NCBI GenBank assembly: GCA_009823505.1
Contig: VZQC01000363.1
Location: 1 to 64,000 of the forward strand
Length of the DNA: 64,000 bases
Reading direction: 5' to 3'
Source of the DNA: Rhizomys pruinosus
Lineage: Eukaryota > Chordata > Mammalia > Rodentia > Spalacidae
Within the stretch, counting starts at the first letter, position 1. Every line of letters starts with the position of its first letter. A model generated the notes under the pieces. The model made no database searches. It had not been told where the DNA came from and saw nothing but the letters and a program-made list of their open reading frames with translations. Below are positions 9,949 through 19,487 of the stretch, piece by piece. Made by a program: the position numbers and the translations under genes.

Positions 9949-10696
9949 AAACTCATAATTTCTTTAAATGAAATAAATTAAAATTAGTTGCTCTTTTAAA
10001 ATCACCTCGCATGGACCACACTTTCTATATCACTTTAGGGGCTTGCTTAGACTTCATCTGGTTCTAGGTCTAGAGGCAAAATTGTTGGGCCCTGGAGGGA
10101 CAGTTCTCCTTAGGGGTTATTTCTCCATGAGGCGATGTTTCCAGGAGGGGGAGAAGAGGGGATCTGCAGGGTGTGGATTCTTGCCCTTGAGGGTGGGAGA
10201 TTAATTCCTCAGAATAAAGAAATCCCTCAGAATCCGAGGGTTCAAAATCCCATCATCATCGTGGTTCTCCCACACATCTCCAATCCCAAGTTTCAGGGTT
10301 CAACCTTTCCCTACCAGTGCTCTCACTTTACCTGCTGACACTCTTTGTGGCTGGGAATTAAATTTGCATTGTAAATCAGCCAAACGATATAATAAGGGCT
10401 CCAGCTTGGTTTTCTGCGCAAGTTTAGCTCTTTGGCTGCTGGAGAGAAGATTCGTCTTCCAGAGCACACTTGGAAACCTTTAACTGTGTGTTTACGAATC
10501 TGGAGCTGGTTCATTTTTTATCACTGAGCTCCTTATTTTCTTCTATCACTTTATCCAGAGATGCTAGGAGCAACAAGGCAACATCATTATTTTCCTTATT
10601 TTTCCGCAATTTCTCAAACGTTTTATATATAGAGCCACTAAATTCCTTGCTTCTCATGAGAGGAGAGTTAGTTGAGTCAAATGGATCTATCTTCAT
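9949..10696 (-). pseudogene. ERV-L gag remnant
   Basis: A minus-strand start at 10696 opens a 61-codon frame with a Leu/Lys/Glu-rich, coiled-coil-like end. A second short frame (10514-10323) carries on just downstream with basic residues, and degraded sequence follows to about 9949. Position (downstream of the LTR and primer-binding site, upstream of pol) and the short helical start fit ERV-L gag. It has no open continuation and ends abruptly at the 28S fragment. Confidence 0.6.
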
Positions 10697-10849
10697 AATT
10701 ACATTGAATCATCTGCACCAAAGATTATCATTCCTCTTCATGCCACCAGGAGAGCCTTCAGTAACTCTAGGCTTCATTGGGTTGGAGAGCTGGCTCCAGA
10801 GACTACCAAGCCCACTAAAGAAATTCATCCTTTCAATTCTGTTTCTGTA

Positions 10850-10867
10850 GAACCACTCCTGGTACCA
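10850..10867 (-). promoter_or_regulatory. Primer-binding site, tRNA-Leu-like
   Basis: On the minus strand it reads TGGTACCAGGAGTGGTTC, five bases inside the 5' LTR end. This complements the 3' end of a leucine tRNA, the primer after which ERV-L is named. It fixes the LTR boundary and the orientation. Confidence 0.85.
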
Positions 10868-10872
10868 AAATC

Positions 10873-11313
10873 TGTATTAGTCAGGGTTTTTTAAAGAAAC
10901 AGAAGTAAAAGGATGAATATATAGCTATATACAATTTATTGATTTGCTCATGTGACAGAGTTCATGGAGCCCAACAGTAGATGAGCTGCACTGGAGAGGC
11001 TGAGATTCCAGGGAACTGCTCAGTCTGCAAGACTGGATGTCTCAGTAGTCGCAATCTGGTGCTGTAGGCCAGATGGATTCCAGGAGATCTGCTGGTCCCA
11101 CTGGGATCCAAAGGATTGATCACAGCAGCAAGACAAACTCACCAGATGAAAGAAGCAAGCCGCAGAAAAAGGGACCAGCTCCCTCTGCCATAGCCTTTTA
11201 TACTGTCACATTTGGGGTGGGCCATCTGGGTTGAGGTGGTCCAATCCTAAGATCCTTTTTCTCTTTTTTGTTCCTTAGTCCAGTTAAGTTGACACCCAGG
11301 ATTAACCATCACA
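10873..11313 (-). mobile_element. ERV-L 5' LTR
   Basis: A 441-bp block begins TGTATTAGTCAGG and ends AACCATCACA on the plus strand. It is better preserved than the partner at 5899-6335. The primer-binding site adjoins its inner end and a TACCC duplication adjoins its outer end. Because the element lies antisense inside the class I LTR, the two LTRs would drive opposite transcription. Confidence 0.9.
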
Positions 11314-11318
11314 TACCC
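11314..11318. repeat. Target duplication TACCC, right copy
   Basis: Exact repeat of 5894-5898, flanking the ERV-L provirus. Confidence 0.85.
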
Positions 11319-11460
11319 TTACTGTGCTGCATGACACCCCTGGCCACTTTACCCTGTTGACTAGAGGACCCATCTAAGAGTGCCATCCCTCAATAAACCC
11401 TGTTTTGTGGTTTATGTCTGGTCTGATTCAGATTAATTTTATCACCAGCAAAGTTTTACA
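11319..11460 (+). mobile_element. Class I ERV 5' LTR, second part
   Basis: It continues the LTR cut at 5898 and aligns with about 14618-14759 of the 3' LTR. It holds an AATAAA signal at 11392-11397 and a CTGGTCTGATT block shared with the 3' LTR. It ends TTTTACA at 11460, two bases before a TGGTGCC primer-binding-like sequence. Confidence 0.85.
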
Positions 11461-11462
11461 CC

Positions 11463-11485
11463 TGGTGCCAGAAACCTGGCTGGGA
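11463..11485 (+). promoter_or_regulatory. Probable primer-binding site of the class I ERV
   Basis: It begins TGGTGCCAGAAACCTGG right after the LTR. It is closest to a tRNA-Phe type site with small insertions, so the tRNA assignment is uncertain. Confidence 0.5.
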
Positions 11486-11939
11486 CTGAGCCTCCTCAGC
11501 TTTAATGGGCCATTCCTTGGAGCCATTCCAGAGCCGCTGCTTGCCTGACACATAAGGCTTTCATTTTGGTCTAAGTTGCCTGTTCTCAGATCCTGACTTT
11601 CCAGGCCCAGTGCCCGCCAAGTTGTCCTCCTTAATCCACAGCTGTGCCAGGACTGAACCTATATTTCCCAGAAACCTCACCTAGTTAGAAGACATTCCCC
11701 ACTCTGAGAGCAAATTCCCTGCACTAGACAGCTAAAGAGACCCCCATGGGACACCTCACCTATCAGAACATGGTCTGTCATCAATTTTCCTTGCTGTTCT
11801 TCTGGGGCGCCAGCTCTGGCCTTTCCATAGTCCACTCATTCCCTATCACCTATTCACAGAAGAGAGGGTGGGTGTGACTATGAGGATATTGGTTTAAACC
11901 ATTAGGCCTTCCTATGTAGTGGTGGCCTTTTTGTCTAAA
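11486..11939 (+). pseudogene. Class I ERV leader and gag start remnant
   Basis: Leader sequence follows the primer-binding site. An ATG at 11746 gives Met-Gly, the usual myristoylated start of gammaretroviral matrix, and the frame stays open for about 40 codons. By about 11880 the sequence already resembles the end of RT and the approach to RNase H, so most of gag, protease and RT is deleted. Confidence 0.45.
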
Positions 11940-12740
11940 CAGTTAAATCCCAAGGTGTGTATATGGCAGCCACATAAGAGCCCTAGCAGCAGCAGCTAAA
12001 CTCACCTGTGAAGCCATTAATATTAATCTCCTGCAACCTATCACTGTTTACTCCACCCACTGCTTGGTAGACCTACTGAGCCACTCTTTCCTTTCTCTCT
12101 TAGGACCCTCAAGGGTCCAGTTTTTTCATTTCCTATTCATAGACAATCCTCAAATTATCTTCACCCCCTGTTCTACTCTAAACCAAGCAGCCCTCTTCCC
12201 TGCCTTATCTTGCTCTGAAACCTCTTCTCACTCCTGTCCATATACAGTAGAAGCCCTACACTCACCCAGGCTTGGTCTCCTAGAGGAACCCCTCACAAAT
12301 CCTCAACTAACTTACTTTGTTGCCAGGAATTCCCTTGTGGATGCCTCCAGATGCCACCTGGCAGCCTACACTATGATGTGATGACAAACAGTCATCAAAG
12401 AACACTGAACTAATCCTCTTAACCAGGGCACTCCAGCTTATTAAAGGGCAATGGCCCAACATCTATACTACCTCAAAGTGTGCTTCCCTAATAGCTTATA
12501 CACAATCAGTCTCATGGAAGGAGAGGGACTTCCTCAGTACTAAGGGCACACCCTCTTTGCCAAGCTCCTATAGCCCTTCCAACTCCCAGAAGAGTTGGCC
12601 ATCATCCACTGTCAGGAGTACCAGGCATCCTTGGATCTGGTCACTCTGGGAAATGCCATAACCTACTCAGTGGCCCAGGGACAGGCTTTTGTACATTCCA
12701 GATGGACTCATTTTTCTGTTAACCCCATGTTACAAGACTG
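11940..12740 (+). pseudogene. Class I ERV pol: RT connection / RNase H remnant
   Basis: The reading is typical of a gammaretroviral pol connection: an alanine-rich R-A-L-A-A-A-A-K-L stretch near 11980, a V-Y-S-T-H segment near 12050, and a segment with P-C-S-T-L-N at about 12163-12190 (P-C-S-T-L-N-P in the family). One frame is open from 12064 to 12381; after that stops and shifts accumulate. It would have degraded RNA in RNA-DNA hybrids; it is now inactive. Confidence 0.7.
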
Positions 12741-12959
12741 AATAACACCTGGAGAAAACAAACAAACAAACAAACAACCATGGACTCAACAGCAGGCCCA
12801 CGAAAGCAAAGTATGGATGTTTATACCTACATAACCACCATACTCTTCCCCAGAATCAAGCACCTTCCATCATCTCAAATATTCATCTGAGCCTACACAT
12901 CAGCCCCAAAGTCTATTCCAGTTTCTGGAACCACTCTTCGACCTCACCAACCTCCAAGT

Positions 12960-13935
12960 CCATATTTAACAGGCCTATGCCAAGGCCAGCCAACAAGGGG
13001 CTCTCCAGATATGCTAGCCTCTACACCAACTCTGAGGACACCAAAGGGGTGATACCTTACAGATTGACTTCACCCACATGCCTACCCCCCAAAAAAATCT
13101 CTGCTACCTTCTAACCCTTTTTGACATTTTTACAGGGTGGATCGAGGCTTTTCCCACCTCCAGAGAAACAGCAGACATGTTGGTCCAGGCTCTCCTAGAA
13201 CATATCACCACCCCAGTTTGCGCTACCACAATCAATCTAGACCAACAATGGCCCAGGCTTCACCTCCAACGTGGTCACACTCATAGCTGAGGCTCTCAGC
13301 ATCACCTGGAAGCTACAGATTGCCTACCATCTACAGCCTTTTGGAAATGTTGAAAGAGCCAGTGATCTTATCAAACACCAACTCACCGAGTTTTCTCTAG
13401 AGATCAGATTATCTTGGCCTTATCTTGCCTCTCCCCATTGCCCTTACCCACCTTCTAGCAACCTCATGTTCTACTTCAGGTCTCAGCCCTCTTGAGATCC
13501 TGTAGAGAAGACCTTTCCTCCTTAATCACCACCTCCAGTTTCAGGATCCTTCACTGGCCAGCTACCTACCCTACCTCTCTCTCTTACATTCCCTCCCCTG
13601 CTCACACAGGAACAACTATCTTCCAGCACCCCCCCACCAGTGGACCCCACTACTGCCAACCACCTTTCCCTCTCTCCTGAGGACCAGGTACTTCTCAGTG
13701 GACAGGACCTCATATAGTGATCCTCACCACTCTTTCATCTGCCAAGCTCCTGGGATACCACTGTGGGAATCACTTCTCCAGGCTCAAGAGGGCGCCCACC
13801 CTGGAGGGATACTCTGTCCAGCAACTGGGACCCACTAAACTCAGATTTTCCAGAAACCCTGAGGGACAGTGCCTTGCATCCTCTGCTTCCTTTAGGAACA
13901 CATCAGTGAGGTCTCCAGAGTGAGTGTGCAATGGA
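12960..13935 (+). pseudogene. Class I ERV pol: integrase remnant
   Basis: An integrase core is recognisable. Q-I-D-F-T-H near 13060 holds the first catalytic Asp, F-D-I-F-T-G-W-I-E-A-F-P-T follows at about 13120-13160, and a degraded second Asp block lies near 13240. The C-terminal module reads V-I-L-T-T...K-L-L-G...H-F-S-R-L-K at about 13714-13790, the gammaretroviral GPY/F-type domain. Frames break at about 13290, 13495 and 13690. No env follows: only about 100 bases separate this end from the B2 insertion. Confidence 0.75.
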
Positions 13936-14017
13936 TACTATTACATCCTTATGACCCTGTCCCCACAGAACCACATACTCCTGATTACCCTTAACCCCTC
14001 AGCACACCAACTCAGCT

Positions 14018-14033
14018 AGAAAGAGTAGCCAAA
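14018..14033. repeat. 16-bp target duplication of the B2 SINE, left copy
   Basis: AGAAAGAGTAGCCAAA, repeated exactly at 14309-14324. Confidence 0.9.
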
Positions 14034-14308
14034 GCTGGGGCTGGAGAGATGGCCTAGCAGTTAAGAGCACCGACCGCTCTTACAGAGGACCTGGGTTCGA
14101 TCCCCAGCACCCACATGGCGGCCGAGAACCGTCTGAAACTCCAATTCCAGGAGAACTCCAGTTCCAGGGGAATCCGAGACCTTCTTCTGACCTCCGCGGC
14201 ATTGCACAACACAGGTGCACAGACTTGTATGCAGACAGTACATTCATACACATACAGAAATAAATAAAAATAAAAAAATAAAAATACATTAAATTTAAAA
14301 AAAAAAAA
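14034..14308 (+). mobile_element. B2-type SINE inside the class I ERV
   Basis: The tRNA-like head starts GGGGCTGGAGAGATGG and contains a GGTTCGATCC B-box. A family-specific body repeats AACTCC/CCAGTTCCAGG blocks, and the element ends in a CATACACATACAGAAATAAA tail with an AT-rich/poly-A end. Perfect 16-bp target duplications and low divergence indicate a recent insertion. Confidence 0.95.
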
Positions 14309-14324
14309 AGAAAGAGTAGCCAAA
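14309..14324. repeat. 16-bp target duplication of the B2 SINE, right copy
   Basis: Exact repeat of 14018-14033. Confidence 0.9.
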
Positions 14325-14357
14325 TCTGAGCCAGTGTCCTATATCCTAGAAATCAGA

Positions 14358-14759
14358 TGTAGGTCTGGGTTTGGGATGAAAAACCAAGGTGGCATAAACC
14401 AGAAGGTCACACTTCTACTTTTCTAGTCAGGATCTCGAGTTTGCAAAAGCATGGGAAGAAGGCCCATGCAAATCACCGGACCATGCCAACACCTAGTTCA
14501 AGATTGCCAAGAGACCACTGGATCTAAGACTCACCCTCAAGGCCCTGACCTGGCCTAATTGGCCAGACTCCAACATGTCACCATCGCCCATCCCTCGCCC
14601 TATAAAAGCCCTACAACCTTGCCCTGCTGTGTGACACCCTTGGTCCCTCTACCCTTGCACTATTGGACCCAACTTGGAGTGTCATCTCTCAGTAAATCTG
14701 GTTTTGTGATTTTGATCTGGTCTGATTTGGATTAACTGTGTTGTCCGTGAAGCTTTAGA
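14358..14759 (+). mobile_element. Class I ERV 3' LTR
   Basis: About 402 bp, starting TGTAGGTCTGG. It contains a TATAAAAG box at 14601-14608 and an AGTAAA polyadenylation-like signal near 14692. It aligns with the split 5' LTR. The end is TTTAGA in place of TTTACA. GGAAC follows, matching the base pairs before the 5' LTR. The 5' LTR has a damaged TATA box (GATAAATT), so only this LTR looks promoter-competent. Confidence 0.85.
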
Positions 14760-15020
14760 GGAACAACAACAACAAAAGACTGGGTCAAATAACTGACTGA
14801 AACAGCTAAACGTCCCTGCCCCCAAACAATAACGTCTCCAGACCAAACTTTAAAAAAAAAAACAGAAAAAATGCAAGTACATGTATGTCAGAATGCACAA
14901 ATTTGGACAGGGTGTGGGGCATGGAAAGGGGAATGAATAAAAATTGGACCTGAGTAATGTTGTATGAAATGCACAAAACTTCAATAAAACAATAAAAAAT
15001 ACAAAACAAATTTTTAAAAA
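14760..15020 (+). mobile_element. L1 3' UTR, right part
   Basis: It continues the L1 broken at 5640. The join recreates the 'gagaacaacaacaa' context seen at about 23301. It then shows the common L1 3' end pattern found at 23345-23490 and 26825-26985 (AAAAAATGCAAG, GGGTGTGGGGCATGG, ATGTTGTATGAAATGCAC) and ends in AATAAAACAATAAAAAA. Confidence 0.85.
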
Positions 15021-15117
15021 CTGACAGTCAATTTTACCTTTCATTTTCAAAAGCAAAAGTTTCACATATTTTTGCCTGGATAATCCTTTCTGTATCATCT
15101 CTGCTTCCTTTTACAGA

Positions 15118-15123
<6 letters not shown>

Positions 15124-15169
<46 letters not shown>
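15124..15169 (+). repeat. (TC)n microsatellite
   Basis: About 23 uninterrupted CT units. Confidence 0.95.
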
Positions 15170-15172
<3 letters not shown>

Positions 15173-15254
15173 CATAAATGGGGGAATGTGCATGTGTAGA
15201 TGAAGGACACAGATGAACCTCCTTTTTGTTCCTCAGGACATGTCTGCTATATTT

Positions 15255-15415
15255 TTATTTGTTATTTTTGAGATAGGGTCTCCCTTTAGTCCCAGGTGGC
15301 CTGCAGCTTGCTCTATAGATCAGGCTGGCCTTGAACTCACAGCTCACAGAGATCTGCCTGCCTTTGCCACCTGAGGGCTGTGATTAAAGGTGTGTGCCAC
15401 CACGCCCAGCTGTCT
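15255..15415 (-). mobile_element. B1-type SINE
   Basis: Antisense B1: TTTTTGAGATAGGGTCTCCC start, CAGGCTGGCCTTGAACTCAC core, and GTGTGCCACCACGCCCAGC end. Confidence 0.9.
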
Positions 15416-16757
15416 ACTATATTTTTAAAGGCAATATCTTTCACTGGTATCTGGGTGTCAAAATTTAGACCAGGCTGGTTTGTCACTGAACTTCTGGGGT
15501 CTAACTATACCTCTCGTTTACAGGACTAGGGATACAGAAGCATCCAAACATCCCTGGCTTTTTATATGGTTGAGGAAACTATTTATAATCTGTGCCAGAT
15601 CCTGAGATCTCCGATGTTCATAGGCATAGAATTTGAAGAGTTTTGTGAGGGAAATTCCAGTTATAATGAACTTAGCTGGAAAACGAAAAAAGTAGATTTT
15701 GGCTAATATCAAACTGAAATGAAAATTTCCCTTCAGCTATGAACATAGGTGACAGACCATTTCAGAGTTACTTCTGTCTGTGGATATCTTTAAAATACAT
15801 ATATTTAATATAATTTAATAAATATATAATTTGATAATCAGAGTTTCTGTAAACATCCTGAAATAGATGAATATTTCCTTATTAAATATAATTGTTTTTC
15901 AATGCATTCCATGACTGCAATATATTAATATTTTGCATATTTGTTGCTAAATAAAGTCACTAAAATTTTAGAAATACATAACATTTTTGGTATTACTAGC
16001 TTCCTGATGAATTTTATACGTTTTACTTATAAATGTGTGATGAGTCTATAAAGTGTATTAAGTTTTCACCATGTACAAAATCAAGCATAAGTTTATTGAC
16101 TTATGAAATAAGTGTATCATTTTATTTTGGAGGACAAAAGGTGAAGGACAGATATTTATTTGGATTCATTCTATAATATCAAGCCATGTATTTATTTTTA
16201 TGTAATTAATTTCATCTCCTTTCTTTCTATAAAAAACAAATCATTTGTGTTGTGCACTAAGGCCAAAATTTTATGTCTGTGATTATTTTTACCTGTTTAA
16301 GAAAATTGTCCCTGCTTGTGCATTCTGCATGTCATGCACCATCACCTTTTCCTCTCTTACTTGTGGATATAAATGTAAAAATAGTGGAATAGCCTTTAAT
16401 GTCTCCTCTGTTAATAACTAATAAATCTGTCCATGATCTTTGTTATTCATTTTTTCCATTCATTTTGACAAAACACTTACTTTCAAATATTCCTATTTTG
16501 CTTACAGACTGGCTTTTCACAAAAGTAAACATTTCTAAAGGCACCTCCTTTGTGTGTTTTAGTTGCAGATATCACATAGCCTTGAACCTGGTGTTCAAAA
16601 TTTCAATATGGTGAGAACTCCTTTGTGTGAGAATTTGCTGTAAAACTCATGAGGATTGTGTACAAGAAAGCCCAATTTTCTAATAACATGTGACATTAAG
16701 ATAGAATAGGGGCAATGGTGTATCAGAGAATTACTTATTAAAATGACCGACATCACC
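15416..16757. other. No recognisable feature
   Basis: AT-rich sequence with short chance frames. I see no repeat family, RNA gene or exon-like coding signal. Confidence 0.5.
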
Positions 16758-16908
16758 AAATATGGTGGCATTTGTCTTTGATTATAAAACTTGGGAGAAA
16801 GAGTAAGGTGCATTACTGTGAGACTAAGACAGCGTTGTCTATATAGTGAGTTCCAAGACATCTGTGGCTACAGGGAGACCCTATCTCACAAAACAGAACA
16901 ATAACAAA
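16758..16908 (+). mobile_element. Old B1-type SINE
   Basis: Strongly diverged but aligned along its length: TATGGTGGCATTTGTCTTTG head, a TATAGTGAGTTCCAAGAC middle and CCTATCTCACAAAACAG end. Confidence 0.75.
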
Positions 16909-17124
16909 AAGGTCTGAGATACAAAAAACATATGTAGGAAATATTCATAAAGAAAACTGATAATTTTTGTTAAGTGATAAAATACAGATCTATAGTAAGA
17001 GTTCACCATAGAATGACTGATGATTAATACTGTTGTTTGGGAGAGATTGTCCAAAACTCTGTAAGTTCTGCTGAATCTTCAATAAATAGAGTGAACTTTC
17101 TGACTAAAAGAACATGGCCTGAGG

Positions 17125-17361
17125 GGGCTGGAGAGATGGCCTAGCGGTTAAGAGCACCGACCACTCTTGCAGAGGACCCGGGTTCGATCCCCAGCACCCA
17201 CATGGCGGCCGAGAACCATCTGAAACTCCAGTTCCAGGAGAACTCCAGTTCCAGGGGAATCCGAGACCCTCTTCTGACCTCTGCGGCATTGCACGACACG
17301 GGTGCACAAACTTGCATGCAGACAGTACATTCATACACATACAGAAATAAAAAAAAAAAAA
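17125..17361 (+). mobile_element. B2-type SINE, cut by the assembly gap
   Basis: Near-consensus head (GGGGCTGGAGAGATGGCC), a GGTTCGATCC B-box and complete body; the tail AGAAATAAAAAAAAA runs directly into Ns. It is one of the least diverged copies in the window. Confidence 0.95.
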
Positions 17362-18025
17362 NNNNNNNNNNNNNNNNNNNNNNNNNNNNNNNNNNNNNNN
17401 NNNNNNNNNNNNNNNNNNNNNNNNNNNNNNNNNNNNNNNNNNNNNNNNNNNNNNNNNNNNNNNNNNNNNNNNNNNNNNNNNNNNNNNNNNNNNNNNNNNN
17501 NNNNNNNNNNNNNNNNNNNNNNNNNNNNNNNNNNNNNNNNNNNNNNNNNNNNNNNNNNNNNNNNNNNNNNNNNNNNNNNNNNNNNNNNNNNNNNNNNNNN
17601 NNNNNNNNNNNNNNNNNNNNNNNNNNNNNNNNNNNNNNNNNNNNNNNNNNNNNNNNNNNNNNNNNNNNNNNNNNNNNNNNNNNNNNNNNNNNNNNNNNNN
17701 NNNNNNNNNNNNNNNNNNNNNNNNNNNNNNNNNNNNNNNNNNNNNNNNNNNNNNNNNNNNNNNNNNNNNNNNNNNNNNNNNNNNNNNNNNNNNNNNNNNN
17801 NNNNNNNNNNNNNNNNNNNNNNNNNNNNNNNNNNNNNNNNNNNNNNNNNNNNNNNNNNNNNNNNNNNNNNNNNNNNNNNNNNNNNNNNNNNNNNNNNNNN
17901 NNNNNNNNNNNNNNNNNNNNNNNNNNNNNNNNNNNNNNNNNNNNNNNNNNNNNNNNNNNNNNNNNNNNNNNNNNNNNNNNNNNNNNNNNNNNNNNNNNNN
18001 NNNNNNNNNNNNNNNNNNNNNNNNN
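17362..18025. other. Assembly gap (664 N)
   Basis: Run of undetermined bases that starts inside the poly-A tail of a B2 SINE and ends in MaLR sequence. Frames that cross it are meaningless. Confidence 1.
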
Positions 18026-18331
18026 ACTTGGCGTTTGCCCTGCTGGTTTTCGGTCTTGTTTTGGTCCAGTATTTCCTCACTATGCCTCTATTCCTCCCTT
18101 TTGGAATGGGAATGTGTATTCAGTTCCACTGTATATTGGGAGTATGTAATTTGCCTTTTGATTTTACAGGAGCTACAGTTTAAGAGATTGGCCTGAGTCT
18201 CAGAAGAGACTTTGGACTATGGACTTTTGAATGGCATTGAAACTGGTAAAGACTATGGGGACTTTTAAGGTTGGACTAAATGCATCTTGCATTTTATATG
18301 GTCAGGAGCCTATGGGGGCCAGGGAGTGGAA
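18026..18331 (+). mobile_element. MaLR (ERVL-MaLR) internal 3' end
   Basis: It resembles the terminal internal sequence of mammalian MaLR elements: repeated TTGGACT blocks, a GAAACTGGTAAAGAC segment, then the purine-rich GGGGGCCAGGGAGTGGAA directly before the LTR. Confidence 0.6.
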
Positions 18332-18678
18332 TGTGGTGGTTTGGATGAGTGTCCCCCATAGGCTCTTGGTATTCAGACATTTGTCTCCAGTTGGTGGCGC
18401 TGTTTTTGGAGGTATTGGAAGGTGTGGCCGTGCTAGAGGAAGTGCATTGTTGGGGGCAGACTTAGTGAGTTTTAACAAGCCTCATGGCCCTCTCTGTTTC
18501 CTGTGCTTTTTGCGAGATGTGACCCATGGCCTCCTGCTCCAGCTCTAGCCACCATGCCTCCTGCCACAATGGACTCTAATTCCCTGGAACCATCCATCGT
18601 AAGCTCAAATAAAATCTTCCTTTTATAAGTTCCTTGGTCATGGTGTCTTATCACAGCAACAGAAAAGTGACTAATACA
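18332..18678 (+). mobile_element. MaLR LTR
   Basis: About 347 bp, starting TGTGGTGGTTTGGATGAG and ending CTAATACA, with an AATAAAATC signal at about 18609 and the CCTTGGTCATGGTGTC block typical of rodent MaLR 3' ends. A polypurine tract precedes it. Confidence 0.65.
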
Positions 18679-18681
18679 GAT

Positions 18682-19215
18682 AGTCAGTGGCACTCAATCA
18701 TCAGCCAGGTGGGATCTGACGCACAGGCTTACTGCTGCCTACCCTTGGTGGGAGCCTGCCGTGCACCACTAGAACAATAGAGAGGAACTGTGGGTGAACA
18801 GAAGGAGAGCCAGTGGCACACACTTATTGTCCAGGTGTGTCTCTGGTGCACAGGCTGGCTGCTGCCCACCCTTGGCAGGCACCTGTCACCTACCAGTAGG
18901 ACAATAGAGAAGAACTGTGTGCATGAATAGAAGGACAGCAGTGCCACATACTTGTCACCCAGGTGGGTCTCTAGCACACACGTTTGCTGCTGCCTATCCT
19001 TGGCAGGCACCAACTCCCCACCACTAGCACCATAGAGAGGAACTGTGTGCATGGATAGAAGGACAGCCAGTGGCACACACTCGTCACCCAGGTGGGTCTC
19101 TGGTGCACAGGCTTGCTGCTGCCCACACTTGGTGGGCACCTTCTGCCCACCACTAAACCCATAGAGAAGAACTGTGTGAGTGGCTAGAAGGACGACTTTG
19201 TGGTGCACACACTCA
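18682..19215 (+). repeat. Tandem ~127-bp units, probable L1 5' UTR monomers
   Basis: About four units begin near 18684, 18809, 18930, 19065 and (partial) 19193. Each runs: CAGTGGCAC, GTC(A)CCCAGGTGGG, CTCTGGTGCACAGGCTTGCTGCTGCC, TTGG(C/T)GGGCACC, CACCACTA, CATAGAGA(G/A)GAACTGTG, ATAGAAGGACAGC. The array ends where the L1 upstream region of ORF1 begins. Rodent L1s are known to carry tandem promoter monomers in the 5' UTR, so this is the likely promoter of the following L1. A minus-strand frame through the array is a by-product of its periodicity. Confidence 0.7.
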
Positions 19216-19487
19216 TCGCCAAGGTGGGGGTCAAAGGAATAATATCCCCCCCCGTCAAGCTACTGGTACTGTGGTGGAAAGTATAAGCTGATGGTGCTGT
19301 GGTTTAATGTGGCTGGGACCATCCACCAGTGTCAGTGATTCTAGGCAGCAGAGCCAAAGCTGAGGAAAGAGCCACGACCAGCAGGAAGCAAACTGAGTGA
19401 CCAACCAACCAGGCCTCCATATTAACGTTTGAGATTAGCAATAAAACCAAACAAACAAGCAGAGGAATTTTGGCATTGGAAATACAC
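19216..19487 (+). mobile_element. L1 5' UTR, non-repeated part
   Basis: Joins the monomer array to the ORF1 start. It contains a C-rich run at 19245-19253 and no frame of note. Confidence 0.6.

Noticed and set aside
14054..14323. Overlapping frames of 60-90 codons in every B2 copy (also at 17104, 38156, 39968, 41195, 48940)
   Set aside because: The same peptide patterns recur wherever a B2 occurs; they are SINE sequence, not small proteins.
17125..17215. tRNA gene
   Set aside because: The A/B-box-like blocks belong to the tRNA-derived head of B2 SINEs; no cloverleaf with an anticodon arm is preserved.
17202..18183. Long frames of 249-315 codons on both strands
   Set aside because: They are open only because they cross the run of N.
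18729..19208. 159-codon minus-strand frame
   Set aside because: It follows the period of the tandem units, has no domain and lies antisense to an L1 5' region.
18682..19215. CRISPR-like array
   Set aside because: Units are ~127 bp contiguous repeats without spacers, in a mammalian genome next to L1 ORF1.
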